DNA from: Moringa oleifera
Lineage: Eukaryota; Streptophyta; Magnoliopsida; Brassicales; Moringaceae
Reading direction: 5' to 3'
NCBI GenBank assembly: GCA_021397835.1
Contig: JAJFZO010000731.1
Location: 496,001 to 560,000, forward strand
DNA length: 64,000 nt
Shown: positions 22,920 through 34,256 of the stretch, in pieces
How positions within the stretch are numbered: the first letter of the stretch is position 1
Layout: each line of letters begins with the position of its first letter
Notes under the pieces: model-generated
Databases searched by the model: none
Seen by the model: only the letters and a program-made list of their open reading frames with translations
What the model was told of the DNA's origin: nothing
Program-made: the position numbers and the translations under genes

Positions 22920-24110
22920 CAATTCTCTTACCCTCCCAACAGACTGAGATAAAGCGATTGAACAGATCTTAAACTTTTGACCTTCCTTTACCATAAGTAC
23001 TAAATGTGTATTGCAGAAATCAACATCCTCTATAATCAACTCTTGGTCATCAACAAAAACACTCTGCAGCAAATGGAGAGAATATATGCTGAATAACAAT
23101 CAAAAGAAAGGAAGCAACTATTACAGATTTGTATCATCAACCATACTATCAGAAAAAAGTCAGCTGATTATAAGAGTTTATAACTGTAACAAGGGTGACT
23201 AGACAGATAAAAACATTATCAAGCCATCAACCTCCCACATTGGTGGATTGGAAGAAGCACCAACAGGATTTTGAAGAAGATAATGATAATCAACTATTTT
23301 GCCATCCTTAAGAGCGTCTGTAAATAGACAGAGGTGTCCTTGATGATGCTCAACTATGCGGTGTGGTAAACCTTCACATTTCCAAACTAATGTCAAGCCA
23401 AATAGTGAATCAGCTGCATTTATTAGAAAGACCTAAAAGATGGTAACAATTATTATATCACTTCAACTATAATTAAATTAATTCAAAAAATCTTAACACT
23501 TAGTAAAAATTGCAAATAATTTTTATTTCAAGGTAATACCTTTGAAGATGTAGGAGAGAAAGTATTATTACAGTCACAAAGTGGAAATCTTTAGAGTGTC
23601 TCATGTTAACATGAACATTGTCATCCAGTTCTTGCAAAAGCAAAAGTCATCATCTATTGATCTAATCTTGCTATAGTATATCCTAGTAATAAAATAGAAA
23701 ATTTTCAAAATAAATTTAACTCATACAATAGGCAACTTAAAATTAAATAACAATACAAAGAACATGGAATTTGGAAAAAATTCACATAAAAACTCACCTA
23801 CATCACCTCTTATTTTGATCAGTGATAGCATAAAGCAGTGCCTGCCCATCCTTGGCTCATGCAATCTTTGAAACACTGTCTGATTTTAGGCTTACTACAT
23901 GAAGCACCAGAATTCAAATTCCTCACAGACAACTTAAGAAGTCATTATCCTTATCATACATGGTGCATGCAGGAACTTATGATTCAGTGATATCTCACAA
24001 ACAACTTAAGAAGTTAAATTCCTTATCATACATGGTCCATGCAAGAACTTATGATTCAGTGATATCTCTAGCAATTCTTCATAAGCATAACCTACAAATG
24101 AATTGAAAAT
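22920..24110 (-). pseudogene. Prolyl-oligopeptidase-like (oligopeptidase B type) fragment, broken
   Basis: Several minus-strand exons in correct order match the beta-propeller half of plant S9 peptidase-like proteins: GYAYEELLEISLNHKFL (about 24035-24090); SDSVSKIA, then a stop where Trp is expected, AKDGQALLYAITDQ (about 23830-23890); DDNVHVNMRHSKDFHF (about 23580-23630); VFLINAADSLFG with EHHQGHLCLFTDALKDG and VDYHYLLQNPVG (23240-23433); and DDQELIIEDVDFCNTHLVL (about 22985-23065). At least two frameshifts (near 23565 and 23640) and the Trp-to-stop change disable it. The catalytic hydrolase domain is absent. Some exons keep GT/AG borders. Confidence 0.87.
23922..24067. repeat. Tandem duplication, two units of about 72 bp
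   Basis: Units starting at 23922 and 23994 share CTCACA.ACAACTTAAGAAG, ATCCTTATCATACATGGT and GATTCAGTGATATCTC. The duplication falls inside the oligopeptidase fragment and adds to its disruption. Confidence 0.9.
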
Positions 24111-24179
24111 TAATAGAAACAAATCATTTTCTGTATGTATAACCTTCACAGATTCAAAATCAGTTGTGCATTGAATTGT

Positions 24180-24905
24180 TAAAATCAATGATTCATCTAC
24201 TTATAATAGAATAATAAAATCTAATCCTCATGTGACCAAACATCATAGAATAATAAACTCTAATCCATTACTTTTCCCCTTGAGTTTCCCGTAATCAAAA
24301 CATGTTCAATTTCAAACCAAAAAAAAAAAAACAGAATTATCCCTAGAATAGAGAAACTAATGCAATATTTCAAAAGGAAGAGGATAGTCAACGTACCTTT
24401 AAGGATGTTTGGACAAGTCGATGCTGTGTGTTCATCGCCACAGAAGCATACGAAGTCCTTTAAAGCATACAAGGTCGAATCTGTGGTAAAATTAACGATT
24501 CATCTGCTTATATGATCAAACAGCATAGAACAATAAGATTTAATCCCCTATTTTTCTCTTGGATTTACTCTGTAACCGAAAATTGTTCAATTTTTTAAAC
24601 AAAAAAAGAAAAAACAGAATTGTCTTCACAGAAACTAATCCAGTATTTCAAAAGGAAGAGGATAGTGAACGTAGCTTTTATGGATGTTTGGGCAAGTCAA
24701 AGCTGTCGGTTCATCGCAGCAGAAGCACACGAAGTCGAACCTGTGGTTAAATCAATGATTCACCTGCTTCTATGATCAAATAGCAAAGAACAATAAAAAT
24801 TTTTCTTCCGTTTTCTTTTTGAGTTACTCTGCAACCAAAAATTATTCAATGTTAAACCAAGGAAAACACATAGAATTACTTCCAGAACAGGGAAACTAAT
24901 GCAAC
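24180..24905. repeat. Three imperfect tandem units (about 145-310 bp)
   Basis: Units start near 24180, 24488 and 24749, each with a variant of AAATCAATGATTCA.CTGCTT followed by ATAGAACAATAA, GAAACTAAT and CAACATT/CAATATTTC. The first two extend to GAAGCA(T/C)ACGAAGTC; the third is cut short near 24905. No protein recognised. Confidence 0.85.
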
Positions 24906-26172
24906 ATTCCTCTGAAGTGGAACCAGTGCCGCATATCCCTTGGAATCCTTGGCATCTACAGCAGTTCTTCTGCATCTGGAGCAATTCTTCAATGACAAGG
25001 CAGGGCTGGTGGAGGGGATTTTGAGAGAGAGAAAGAGAGAGAGAGAGGGAGGAGAGAGAGGGCAGCAAAGGAAGAGGAAGAACAATGCTAAATGCGTGAA
25101 CCTTCTATTGTTTAAAAAGTCCTCTAAGCCCAACGGTCAAAATTTGAAGGCATGCATGAAATGTGCATGCTTGAGATACCAATGGGTTTTTTCATACAAC
25201 TAAAAATAATAATGTATTAATTAATTTTATTATTATTATTTAAACTTAAAATAAATTTTCATTTCAAAATATTTAATTTAATTAAAAATATAAAAAAATT
25301 TAAACTTAAAAATTATTTAAAAATAAAAAATTTCACAAAATAAATTGAAGATTACGAACATAAATAAAAATCACAAAGCTACAAATATATTTAAAAATAA
25401 TTTTGATTTATGTTGATGTTTTAAAAAATTAATAAAAATGTAAGAAATCAACAATGTTAAAAAAGTTTTGAAAATCAGACAAATTCCAAAGAAAAATATA
25501 AAAACACAACTAAAAAATAAATTTAATTAAAATACAAAAATAAAATAAAATTCCAAACAACATGAAGAAAATTAAAAAAACAAACTTAAAAGAAAAAAAA
25601 TTCAATAAATCAAGAAAACAGTAAACTTTAGATTTCATTAAATTTAAAATAATAAAAATAATAAATTATATACTTAGCGTAATATGAATTTTAAACTCAT
25701 TGAACAATAAAAACTCCACTAAGACTCTCTTAAAAAGAAAAAAATTACAAATAACAAAATAAAAAAGCAAATGAAAATAAATTATGTAAAATACAATATA
25801 CGAAAATAAAATCAAGAAAACCAAAGAAAAAATCCAACAAAATAAATAAAATAAAAAACCATAAGAAATGAAAAACAATAAAAAGAAGAAGAAAGGAAAT
25901 GAAAAAAGAAAGGAAATCAGATAAAGAAAAAATAAAAAATATAAGAATATACTGAAAATCAAATAAAACTTAGAAATAAATTATATCAAAGAAAAAAGAA
26001 TAAGGGAGAAAAAATCAAAAAACTTGATAAAACTAACAAAATAAAAAAATCAATAAGATGAAGAACGAAAACAAAAATAATAAAAATTAAAAAAAAAAGA
26101 AATAATTCATACAAAATCATTAAGAAAAACATAATGGAGAAAAATACCAAAAAAGTAAAAAAATAAAAAATG
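24906..26172. other. GA-rich then strongly AT-rich spacer
   Basis: From 25025 to 25065 there is a GAGAGA microsatellite. After about 25200 the sequence is almost pure A/T with AAAATAAA runs. No gene is supported. Confidence 0.6.
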
Positions 26173-26181
26173 TTAAAATAA

Positions 26182-27183
26182 CGGTTAATTACACCAAAAA
26201 AAATCTATATTTTAGGTACATTATGAAATTAAGACCTACATAAAAAATTGCATCAAATTAGGACTAACATAACATGCAGTTTGCAATGTGAGACCTTCGT
26301 TAATAAAATCCATTAGAATTAATTGTGTGGCTTGCTCACGTGAAACGCATACGCTTGTTAAGTATGCAATTACATTATAGACCCTTTCATCATTGTAAAA
26401 TGAAGCAGAATTGCTCATAAATAAATCTGTAAACTTTTTCTCTTCATCCATCAAATTCAAGCATTTATTGTTGCTGAAATCCGAGATTCAAGTACGCATC
26501 CTTTAACTCTTTCACTTTGTTGTTTCTTTATGCATCAATTGAGTGAAATTACTATAAATTCATATCAATTAAACAATGAGAAAGAGATATTTTTGTTTTT
26601 TAGGGTTTTGAAATTGAGAAATTTTAGTTTTCGAAATCGAAAAATTTTAGTTTTCGAAATCCACCATTTGAACCGGATGCATATGATATTCATTAGTTGG
26701 ATGACTGGGTTTTCGAAATCCACCATAATATATAGAAAATAACAAAAATTACTTAAATTAAATTAATACCTAAAAATCTAAAATTACTTTAGCACTCATC
26801 CCTGATCTCGATATATGAATTCGTTGAAGGTGGAAGAAGTTATGGATGCAAAAAACACCTTGATACTTGGTGTGAATCTTTAATTGTTTGAAGAGAAATA
26901 CAAAAAAAATCAAAAAGAAATTATCGAGGAGATGGTGAGCGGGAGTGAAGTCTATAGGGTGTGAGTGACTAAGGGCAATAAATGGTTTGCAAAAATAAGG
27001 TACATGTGACTGTGTTTAAACACAACTTGAGTGAGTTATGGAGTTAATTATAACGGATTTTATTGACGGAAGTCCAGCATTGCAAAGTGCACATTATGTA
27101 AGTCCCAATTTAATATAATTTTTTATATAGGTCTCAATTTGATAGTGCAGCTAAAATGTAGATCCTTTTAATGTAATTAACCC
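26182..27183. mobile_element. Non-autonomous Mutator-like element (long TIRs, 9-bp TSD)
   Basis: Terminal inverted repeats of about 145 bp begin GGTTAATTACA at the left and end TGTAATTAACC at the right. They share inner blocks such as TTGCAATG/CATTGCAA and TTAATAAAATCC/GGATTTTATTGA. The element is flanked by the exact 9-bp direct repeat TTAAAATAA at 26173-26181 and 27184-27192. Long TIRs with a 9-bp target duplication are the hallmark of Mutator-like elements. The 700-bp interior has no transposase. It holds a short repeat of TTTTCGAAATC (near 26629, 26652 and 26711) and may be captured sequence I cannot identify. Confidence 0.88.
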
Positions 27184-27269
27184 TTAAAATAAAATAAAAG
27201 ATAATCAAAGGAAGAAAAAAGAATAAATAAATAATAAATCTAAAGTTAGTTTTTACAAAAAGAATGATG

Positions 27270-27900
27270 CCACACGAAGATTTTTTAAGAGAAGCTATCC
27301 ATCTTAATACTACTTTTGTCCAGGCATATTTAATTTTGAAGTTTTGATGGGATCTGATGCATTAATATTGGTATGATTGCATCCAAAAATCTAAAAGATA
27401 TTAAAAATAAAAATTAAATCATAAAAAGAATATAATCAAAAAATATATATATATATAATAAAGTAAAAATCATTTAAAAGAAGAAAAAAATAAATAAATA
27501 ATAGAAATATTTTTTTATGAAAAAGACGAGAATTTCACAAAAGGAATCACTCATCCTGGTATTACTTTCACCCAAACCCGTTCAACTTCAAAGTTTTGAT
27601 AAGATCATGCTTTAATAGATATTAGTATGATCACACCAAAAAAATCCAAAAAAAGTATTAAAAATAAGTCATAAAAAAGTACAATGAAAAAAACAAATAA
27701 AATAAATCAAACAAATCAAACATAATAAAACAGATAAATATTTTATAAGAATATCCTAGTAGTGCTCTCGCTTAAGCACACTTAACTTTGAGTTTTGATG
27801 CAATCCAATACATTATTATCGGTATAATTGCACTCAAAATTTTGAAAAACATTAAAAATAAAAGAATCATTAAAAAAAATACAAAAAATATAAAAAATAA
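27270..27900. repeat. Three diverged copies of a roughly 220-bp unit
   Basis: Each copy contains a variant of AAGTTTTGAT(G/A).GATC..ATGC followed by TATTGGTATGATTGCA.CCAAAA and an A-rich tail. Copies centre near 27350, 27600 and 27800. The tails are AT-rich and merge into low-complexity sequence to about 28260. Function unknown; they could be the remains of a tandem satellite or an LTR region. Confidence 0.7.
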
Positions 27901-28985
27901 CAATAATAAAATAAAAGATCATAAAAAATTAATTTAAAATAATAAAATTTAAAAATATTTTTATTAAAAAAAGGGGTACAACATGGAAATTTTTTTTTTA
28001 AAGATAAAAAATTAAAAGTAATCTAAAAAATGGAAAAAACACACAAATATGAATAAAATCTTAAGAAAAATAAAATAACTAAAAGTAAACAATAAAAATA
28101 TTGAGGTAACAAAACAAAATAGATTAAAATTAATTAAAAATATATAAAATAAAAAAGTAAAAAATCCAAAAAATCGTTTAAAATCCATGAAAATCTGAGA
28201 CATGGGACACTAAAAAAATCTAAAACATAAGAACAAAAGAACCAATGAATCAAAAAAATCATAAAAATCATTAAAATAGCTTCTATTGTTGTAGTAGTGA
28301 TTACAAATTTCATGAAATCATTTTTAAAAGAATTCGATTTGTTTTGCTGATTGCTACATTAGAGTTAGTTAAGCTTACTCTGTCATGTTAGTTAAGTTAG
28401 TTAACTTTCTAGCTTTACAGTTTACTTGTTCCCCGTTTTTGTTTTCAATTGATCGATGGTGGGCAAGCTATTGACATAAAGGGTATATTTGAGAGGTTTT
28501 TAATAAAACATTTGGAAAAACTATTTTGTTCATTAAACCTTAAGTAAAATGCTCGTCCTACTTTGGATGTTATTGGACCCCCCGATTCAAGATAGTATAA
28601 AATCTAAGGAGTAGAAACTTGATGCAGTGAGAAAGGATGTGCATTCAGTATAGACAGATGTAGATCCCAAACAAGTGACCGATGAGAGCAATATGGAATA
28701 AGTTTCAAGGATGATTCTTTAGCTTCCAGAATAAGGGGAATTATTGTCACTATTTTTATTTTAGCATTCAACATTAGTTTAAATGTTTTAAGAAGAAACT
28801 AGTTCATGTGGGCCTTCCATGGAGATTTATCCCCTCAGATCCAATTTTGTGGCAAAGTGGAACAGTAAGATAGATGAATTCCATCTCACAAATTAACTCA
28901 TTAATTGAATACTATCTTTATATCATTTGTGTGAGATGCTAAGTTGAAACATGGTATAAAACATTTGCTCGTCAAATTTTATTTT
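27901..28985. other. AT-rich spacer with a CACTA-like terminus copy
   Basis: No gene recognised. At about 28276-28306 the sequence GCTTCTATTGTTGTAGTAGTGATTACA repeats, in two short blocks, the terminus seen at 3040-3068 and, inverted, at 5918-5945. Confidence 0.5.
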
Positions 28986-28989
28986 CTAG

Positions 28990-31900
28990 AGCTGCCATTA
29001 ACACTTTTTATTGCCCTAACATTTTATTTTCATCTTTCCTTTGCACTTCAATTTTAATAAATAGGTTTTTGAAAGATCCACAGAATTTAAGTTGCTAAGA
29101 GAAATTAAATTTCTCTTTAATTTAGGGATGAACCTCACAGTTGACAAAATTCCTTCAAAACCATCATACATTTTAATTTTAACAGTACTAATTCCCATGA
29201 CCTTACAAGCCTTATTATTGTCCAAAAGACTTGTCCACTATTTACCTCTTCGAAAGATTCAAACTAGTCCTTGTTGGGGGTCATATGGAAAGAACAACCT
29301 ACTGCTTGTCTGTGCCCCTAGTTGCCACCACCAAGACATTTAAACATTCATAGTCATCTTGAGCCATTGCAACATCCCTATTATAGCCTGATGATGATCT
29401 TCCTGGTTCTTACTTCTTTTAGGACAGAATCTCCTTGTGTGCACCAAATCCTTGCACCAATAGCATTTAATATTCTTAAGACTAGAAGCATTTCCATTAT
29501 TGGTGCCTTTATCACTATTGTAGCCACTCCTTGACTTGGATCTTGATTTATCCCTAGACCTGTTACCAAATTTGTTGTTAGACATCCCCCTTACATTCCA
29601 ACTCTCTCCATTTTTAGAAATTCTGTTTGACTTCAATTTCCCTTGATCTAAGGGATCCGATAACTTCATCAAGGGTAGTTTTCCTTCTACCAAACTTGAT
29701 AACAACCTTTACTTCCTTATAAGAATCAAACATAGAATTTAAAAATGTTATTGCTTGCCTCTCATCTTCAATTTTCTCATCATCAATAAAAGCTAAATTA
29801 ATGGCTATTTTCTTGAATTCATCCAGTTTTTGTTCTAGGTTTTTTGATAGATCCATTTTGAAACTAAAGAACTTCTATTTTAGCAAGATATGATTGGATA
29901 CTTTGTCAAGTATAACTCTTTAAACTTACTCCAAACCATGTAAGCAGTGTCTAGCCCATCAATCTGCCTTAAAACATTATTTGTAATGTATAAAATGATG
30001 ATTGAGTGAACAGTTTCTTACAAGTCCAACTTCTCATCATTAAAATATGTAGATGTAGGGTAATTAGATCTTTTAGGGCCTTTTTAACTTGTGTTGAACA
30101 AGTAGAGTATACGTTTTCTTTTTCCAAAAGCTAAAATCACAAGCTCCATCGAATGGAGTCAATTCGAACTTCCAGTTCACCCTCTTTGATCCAAGAACAA
30201 TCAAGAACCTCAAGCAAATTGCCTTCTTGATCCACAAACTGAACCTTTCTTTGATACTACTTTATTGCAAATCAAACCAGTTTGAACCTTAAACACAAAA
30301 CCAAAAATATGATCTACTTGTAAAAACACAACCAATCTACTATGCAGAGAACATTTTACAGTCCTACATTAGAGTTTAGAATTGGCTTTTCTCACTTCCC
30401 AAACCCCTTATAAACCCTTTCTTTTAAGGCAATTTTTTAGCTTTAGTTAATAGTGCATATCACATCTTTTTACAACTCTCAATAAAAAAAGCTACTGGAT
30501 TTGGTTAACCCAAGCAAAGCCTTTGATAACATAAGGACTCGGATTACAATTAATCAAGAAACAAGAAATCAAGACTTTGACTGACTTCCTAACTAAAGGT
30601 TTTAATGGACTTTTACAAGTGGACCAATTCTCAACAATTATGTACCTTGGTTCACATGTACTAGTGGCATAGCTTGACTCCGCATCAGCAGCCTTGATCT
30701 ACTCTTTGTTGAACTCAATAACTTCAATTAAACTCAAAAACTGCTCAAATTTTATTGAAGTTACTGCATTGGTGATCATATTGTCATCACTACACACTTT
30801 TAACACCTTTATTTTTCCATCAGTAACAACTTCTCGATTAAAATGGATTTTAACCTTAATATGCTTAGTCCTTTCACAGAACATCTGGTTCATAATCAAA
30901 TGAATTGCATTGTGATTATCACTATACATTGATCTTACTTCACACTAAACTCTTCCAGCAAATCTTTGAGCCACAAAGCCTCTTTCGATGCATCAACTAT
31001 AACCATATACTCTGCCTTAGTGGTTGGCAAAGCTATTATCGATTAAAGTATAGCCTTCCAACTTATTACATAGCCATAAAGTAAATTCATAGAACTTGAT
31101 AGTGATCTTTATGAGTATGGTCTTTCAACTTATTGCATAGCCATAAAGTAAATACACAGAACCTGTTAGTGATCTTCATTTGTCAAGATCACCAAAGGTG
31201 TGCCATCATTTATAGCCTTTTGATACACCAAACCATAATTTTTAGTACCTCTAAGATACCTTAGCACCCACTTCACAGCTTCCCAATGTTATATGTCTTA
31301 GATTAGACATATAACTACTGATCACACTAACAGCATGAGCCAAATGTGGCCTAGTACAGGCCATTAAGTACATGATTCTACAAATTGCACTAGCACAATG
31401 AATTCTAGCCATTTCATTCTAATCCCACTTATTATCAAGGCATATTTTGGTTGACAACTTGAAATACTGAGATAATGGAGTAATAACAGCCTTAGTTTTA
31501 TCCATATTGAACTTACTTAGGACTTCCTTGATATATCCTATTTGAGAAACAAGCATCTTCCTTGCCTTTCTATCATGAAAAATTTCCACATCAAAGATCT
31601 TACTAGCATTCCCTAGATCTTTCATTACAAACCAAGTATTGAGTTGTTCCTCGAAGTTTTTGATGGCATTCTTATCAATCGATGTTGTTCACATATCATC
31701 AACTTAAAGCAAACAAAATAAGCCAACCTTATCTGGGATCCATTTTTTATTAACACAACTATCATATTTGCTTCTAACAAAACTATTGTTTAGCATGAAT
31801 TCATCAAATTTCAATTACCATTGCCTAGGGATTGTTTCAAGTCATATAGAGACTTTTTAAGCAAACTTACCCTAGCTTTTTGCCTCTGGATAACAAATCC

Positions 31901-32110
31901 CTCAGACTAAGACATATAGATCTCTTCTTCAAGGTTGCCATGTAGAAATTATTTTTTGACATCCAGTTGTTCCAGCTCCATGTCATAGTTAACCATTAAT
32001 GCTAAAAGAACTTGAATTGAGTCATGCCTTACCCTTGGTGGGTGTATTTCATTGAAGTCGATATCCCTCTTTGTTCTCATTGAGATTTTTTGAATTTCTT
32101 ATTTGGTAAC
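28990..32110 (-). mobile_element. Ty1/copia retrotransposon remnant B with internal LTR
   Basis: Read leftward from 32110, the minus strand gives reverse transcriptase (about 32000-31420, KDLGNASKIFDVEI), then the RNase H end (SDNHNAIHLIMNQMFCERTK, 30850-30930). An LTR follows (30260-30636) with a tRNA-type primer-binding site (TAGTATCAAAG at 30249-30259). Then gag (29614-29990), a CCHC zinc knuckle (CYWCKDLVHTRRFCPK near 29455) and a protease/pre-integrase part (about 29016-29225). The 3' part of one copy, an LTR and the 5' part of another are therefore joined, as in a tandem dimer cut at both outer ends. Stops are common and it is inactive. Confidence 0.85.
30260..30636 (-). repeat. Probable copia LTR inside remnant B
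   Basis: On the minus strand the segment starts TGTTGAGAATTGG at 30636 and runs to about 30260, just before the primer-binding-site-like TAGTATCAAAG. It lies between the RNase H end and gag, exactly where the shared LTR of a tandem dimer would be. The 3' boundary does not end in a clear CA, so the right limit is approximate. No second LTR copy was found in the window. Confidence 0.6.
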
Positions 32111-32264
32111 TAACTTGCTTTTGTCTTTATTCTAGATAATCCGCACAAGTAAAGAGGATTAAATGTTTTGCATATCCACTTTTGCAGCACATTTTTCTCA
32201 ATGTTAATATAAGATATATATATTTTGTACTGCTGCGTCTTGCAAATGGCAGTAATATGTATGC

Positions 32265-32385
32265 CATGAGACTAAGGCTTACACATCTTATTAAAGACAA
32301 TTAATTCTTTAAAACCTTCCACAGAAATGCCAGAATAATATCGCCTTTGCCTAAGATAATCTATTTTCCAAATCTCAGTTGGCTT
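32265..32385 (-). pseudogene. Unidentified degraded coding fragment (paired with 1330-1453)
   Basis: The minus strand reads WKIDYLRQRRYYSGISVEG, then FKELIVFNKMCKP, then a stop and SHGIHITAICKT. It is the better-preserved member of the pair with 1330-1453. The open, protein-like composition suggests an exon of a conserved host gene or a TE protein; I cannot name it. The stop after MCKP shows decay. Confidence 0.4.
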
Positions 32386-32389
32386 GAAA

Positions 32390-34095
32390 AAAAATGGATT
32401 TAGTGTATGTTATATTAAGCACCTTCTTTTGTAAAAATGTTTCTTTATCTTAATAACGATTGAGAAAGAGTTCTCGTAATATGTGTCTCCTTTATTCCGC
32501 TTTTGCATTATCTTGTCTCTTACCTTGTTTTTGTTATGAGCTTCGAGAAAATGTTGGCTAAGTGGACGCACTTAGTGTCATCACATTAGAGTTGTATGGA
32601 TCCCGCAACTCATGGTGTAACACACTCTGTGACATGTTCCATATAATTTTCGCATTAGCCTCTAACAAGGTTGTGTTAGTCTACGTCGGAAATGATCATT
32701 AATTAGTCAATACCTCTTAAGAAGAATGTACAACATCAGAAAATAAAACACTTGGAAACTTTTTACAGGAAGTACAGGTGATTAAGGTTTGTTTTGCTTA
32801 TTCTCATCTAATATTTTTATTAAATGCTTTAAGTTCAAATTAGTAGGATTCATTAATCTCTCTTTAAATTAGCATATTTTATTTATAAATTTATTAGTAA
32901 AATGTTAAATTTTTACATAGGCAAAAGTATATATTAAAAATATTACTTTATTTTATAATTAATTCAAATTTAAAATGTAGATCTACTACTAATTATACGC
33001 GTTGGAGCCTGTCAATTCTCATGTCAAAAATATAATTAATATTATAAGGGGGAGGGTAAGGGGTTGACTTAAAGAACCGAGGAATTGTTGATATTGGTCC
33101 CTTTTATATGTAGTACCACATTGAATCATCATTGGAATAAATGACTGCTTATTTGCTCAACAGGTCATTAGTCATTTAGTTAATTATAATATTCTGAAAT
33201 TGATATGTTTATATCATTACTATTTTTTATATATATTAAAATTTTAATGTATTATATGCATTATTATATGATATAAGATTATCTTCAATCTCATACATCA
33301 AATTTAACATTATTTCGATACGAGAAGAAAATTTTTTTAAAATATTTTAATATCAATTTCTTTATTTTTAATCTATTTATATTAAATTATATTATAAATA
33401 TTATTTTAATAATATTTATTAATAAAATAATATTTATAATATTAATTAAATTTATTTAAAATAATTAAATAATTAATTTAATTTAAATTTTTAAAAATTT
33501 TATTTTAATTAGTTTTAATATTAATTAATATTAATAATTTAAATAAATTAAATTATATATTAAATATTAGTTTTGTTTTGAAACTTTTGATAAGATTTTT
33601 TTATAGTATAATTTTTTTCATAACAATATATGTTAAGTTTATCTATTAAAAACATATTTAAATAAAAAGTAAAAAAATATGATATTATATTATAATAACA
33701 CCAAACTAAAGCAATGATTTTTAAAAAGAAAATATTAAAATAAAACAGACGTTGAAAGTGATTTAAATAATGTATCTTAGATATTACAATTACTTAGCTA
33801 ACTTATTATATGTTGCAATCACAATCATAATCACAATATATATATATATATATATACATATTACTATATTTTATATTTAATGCGTACATATTGTTACATA
33901 TCTTCTTAAATGAATTGAAGTTGATATATTGTCTGTTACGTAACCACACAATTGCTATGCCTTACTATACTTTATAATATATATATATATATATATAATA
34001 TTTATTACAATATGTTACAAATATTATATCTTAAATCTTATTAAATATATTAAATTTATTATATTTTAAAAAATGCATTTTGTTTGTTGGATTTT
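32390..34095. other. AT-rich spacer with (TA)n tracts
   Basis: No gene recognised. (TA)n runs lie near 33835-33856 and 33977-33998, and 33200-33700 is extremely AT-rich. No matched transposon ends were recognised. Confidence 0.55.
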
Positions 34096-34097
34096 AT

Positions 34098-34215
34098 TCT
34101 CCAGTTATTAGGCTCTACTGGTGACATGTGAGCCCCTCACTGAGCTAATTGTTCACTTCTCAACTTCCTTAACTTTCTAACCTCACCACTGTAATAGGTT
34201 CTACCCAATTTTGTA
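34098..34215 (+). repeat. Partial duplicate of CNOT11-like exon 3 and following intron
   Basis: Matches about 35160-35310 in the same orientation: CTCCAGTTATTAGGCTCTACTGGTG, here split from GAGCTAATTGTTCACTT by a small deletion, then TTTCTAACCTC. It places a second copy of the end of exon 3 upstream of exon 1 of the same fragment. Confidence 0.85.
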
Positions 34216-34256
34216 ACAATAAAGTCAGTGTAGTGAGACCCGAATGCAAAGTGAAG

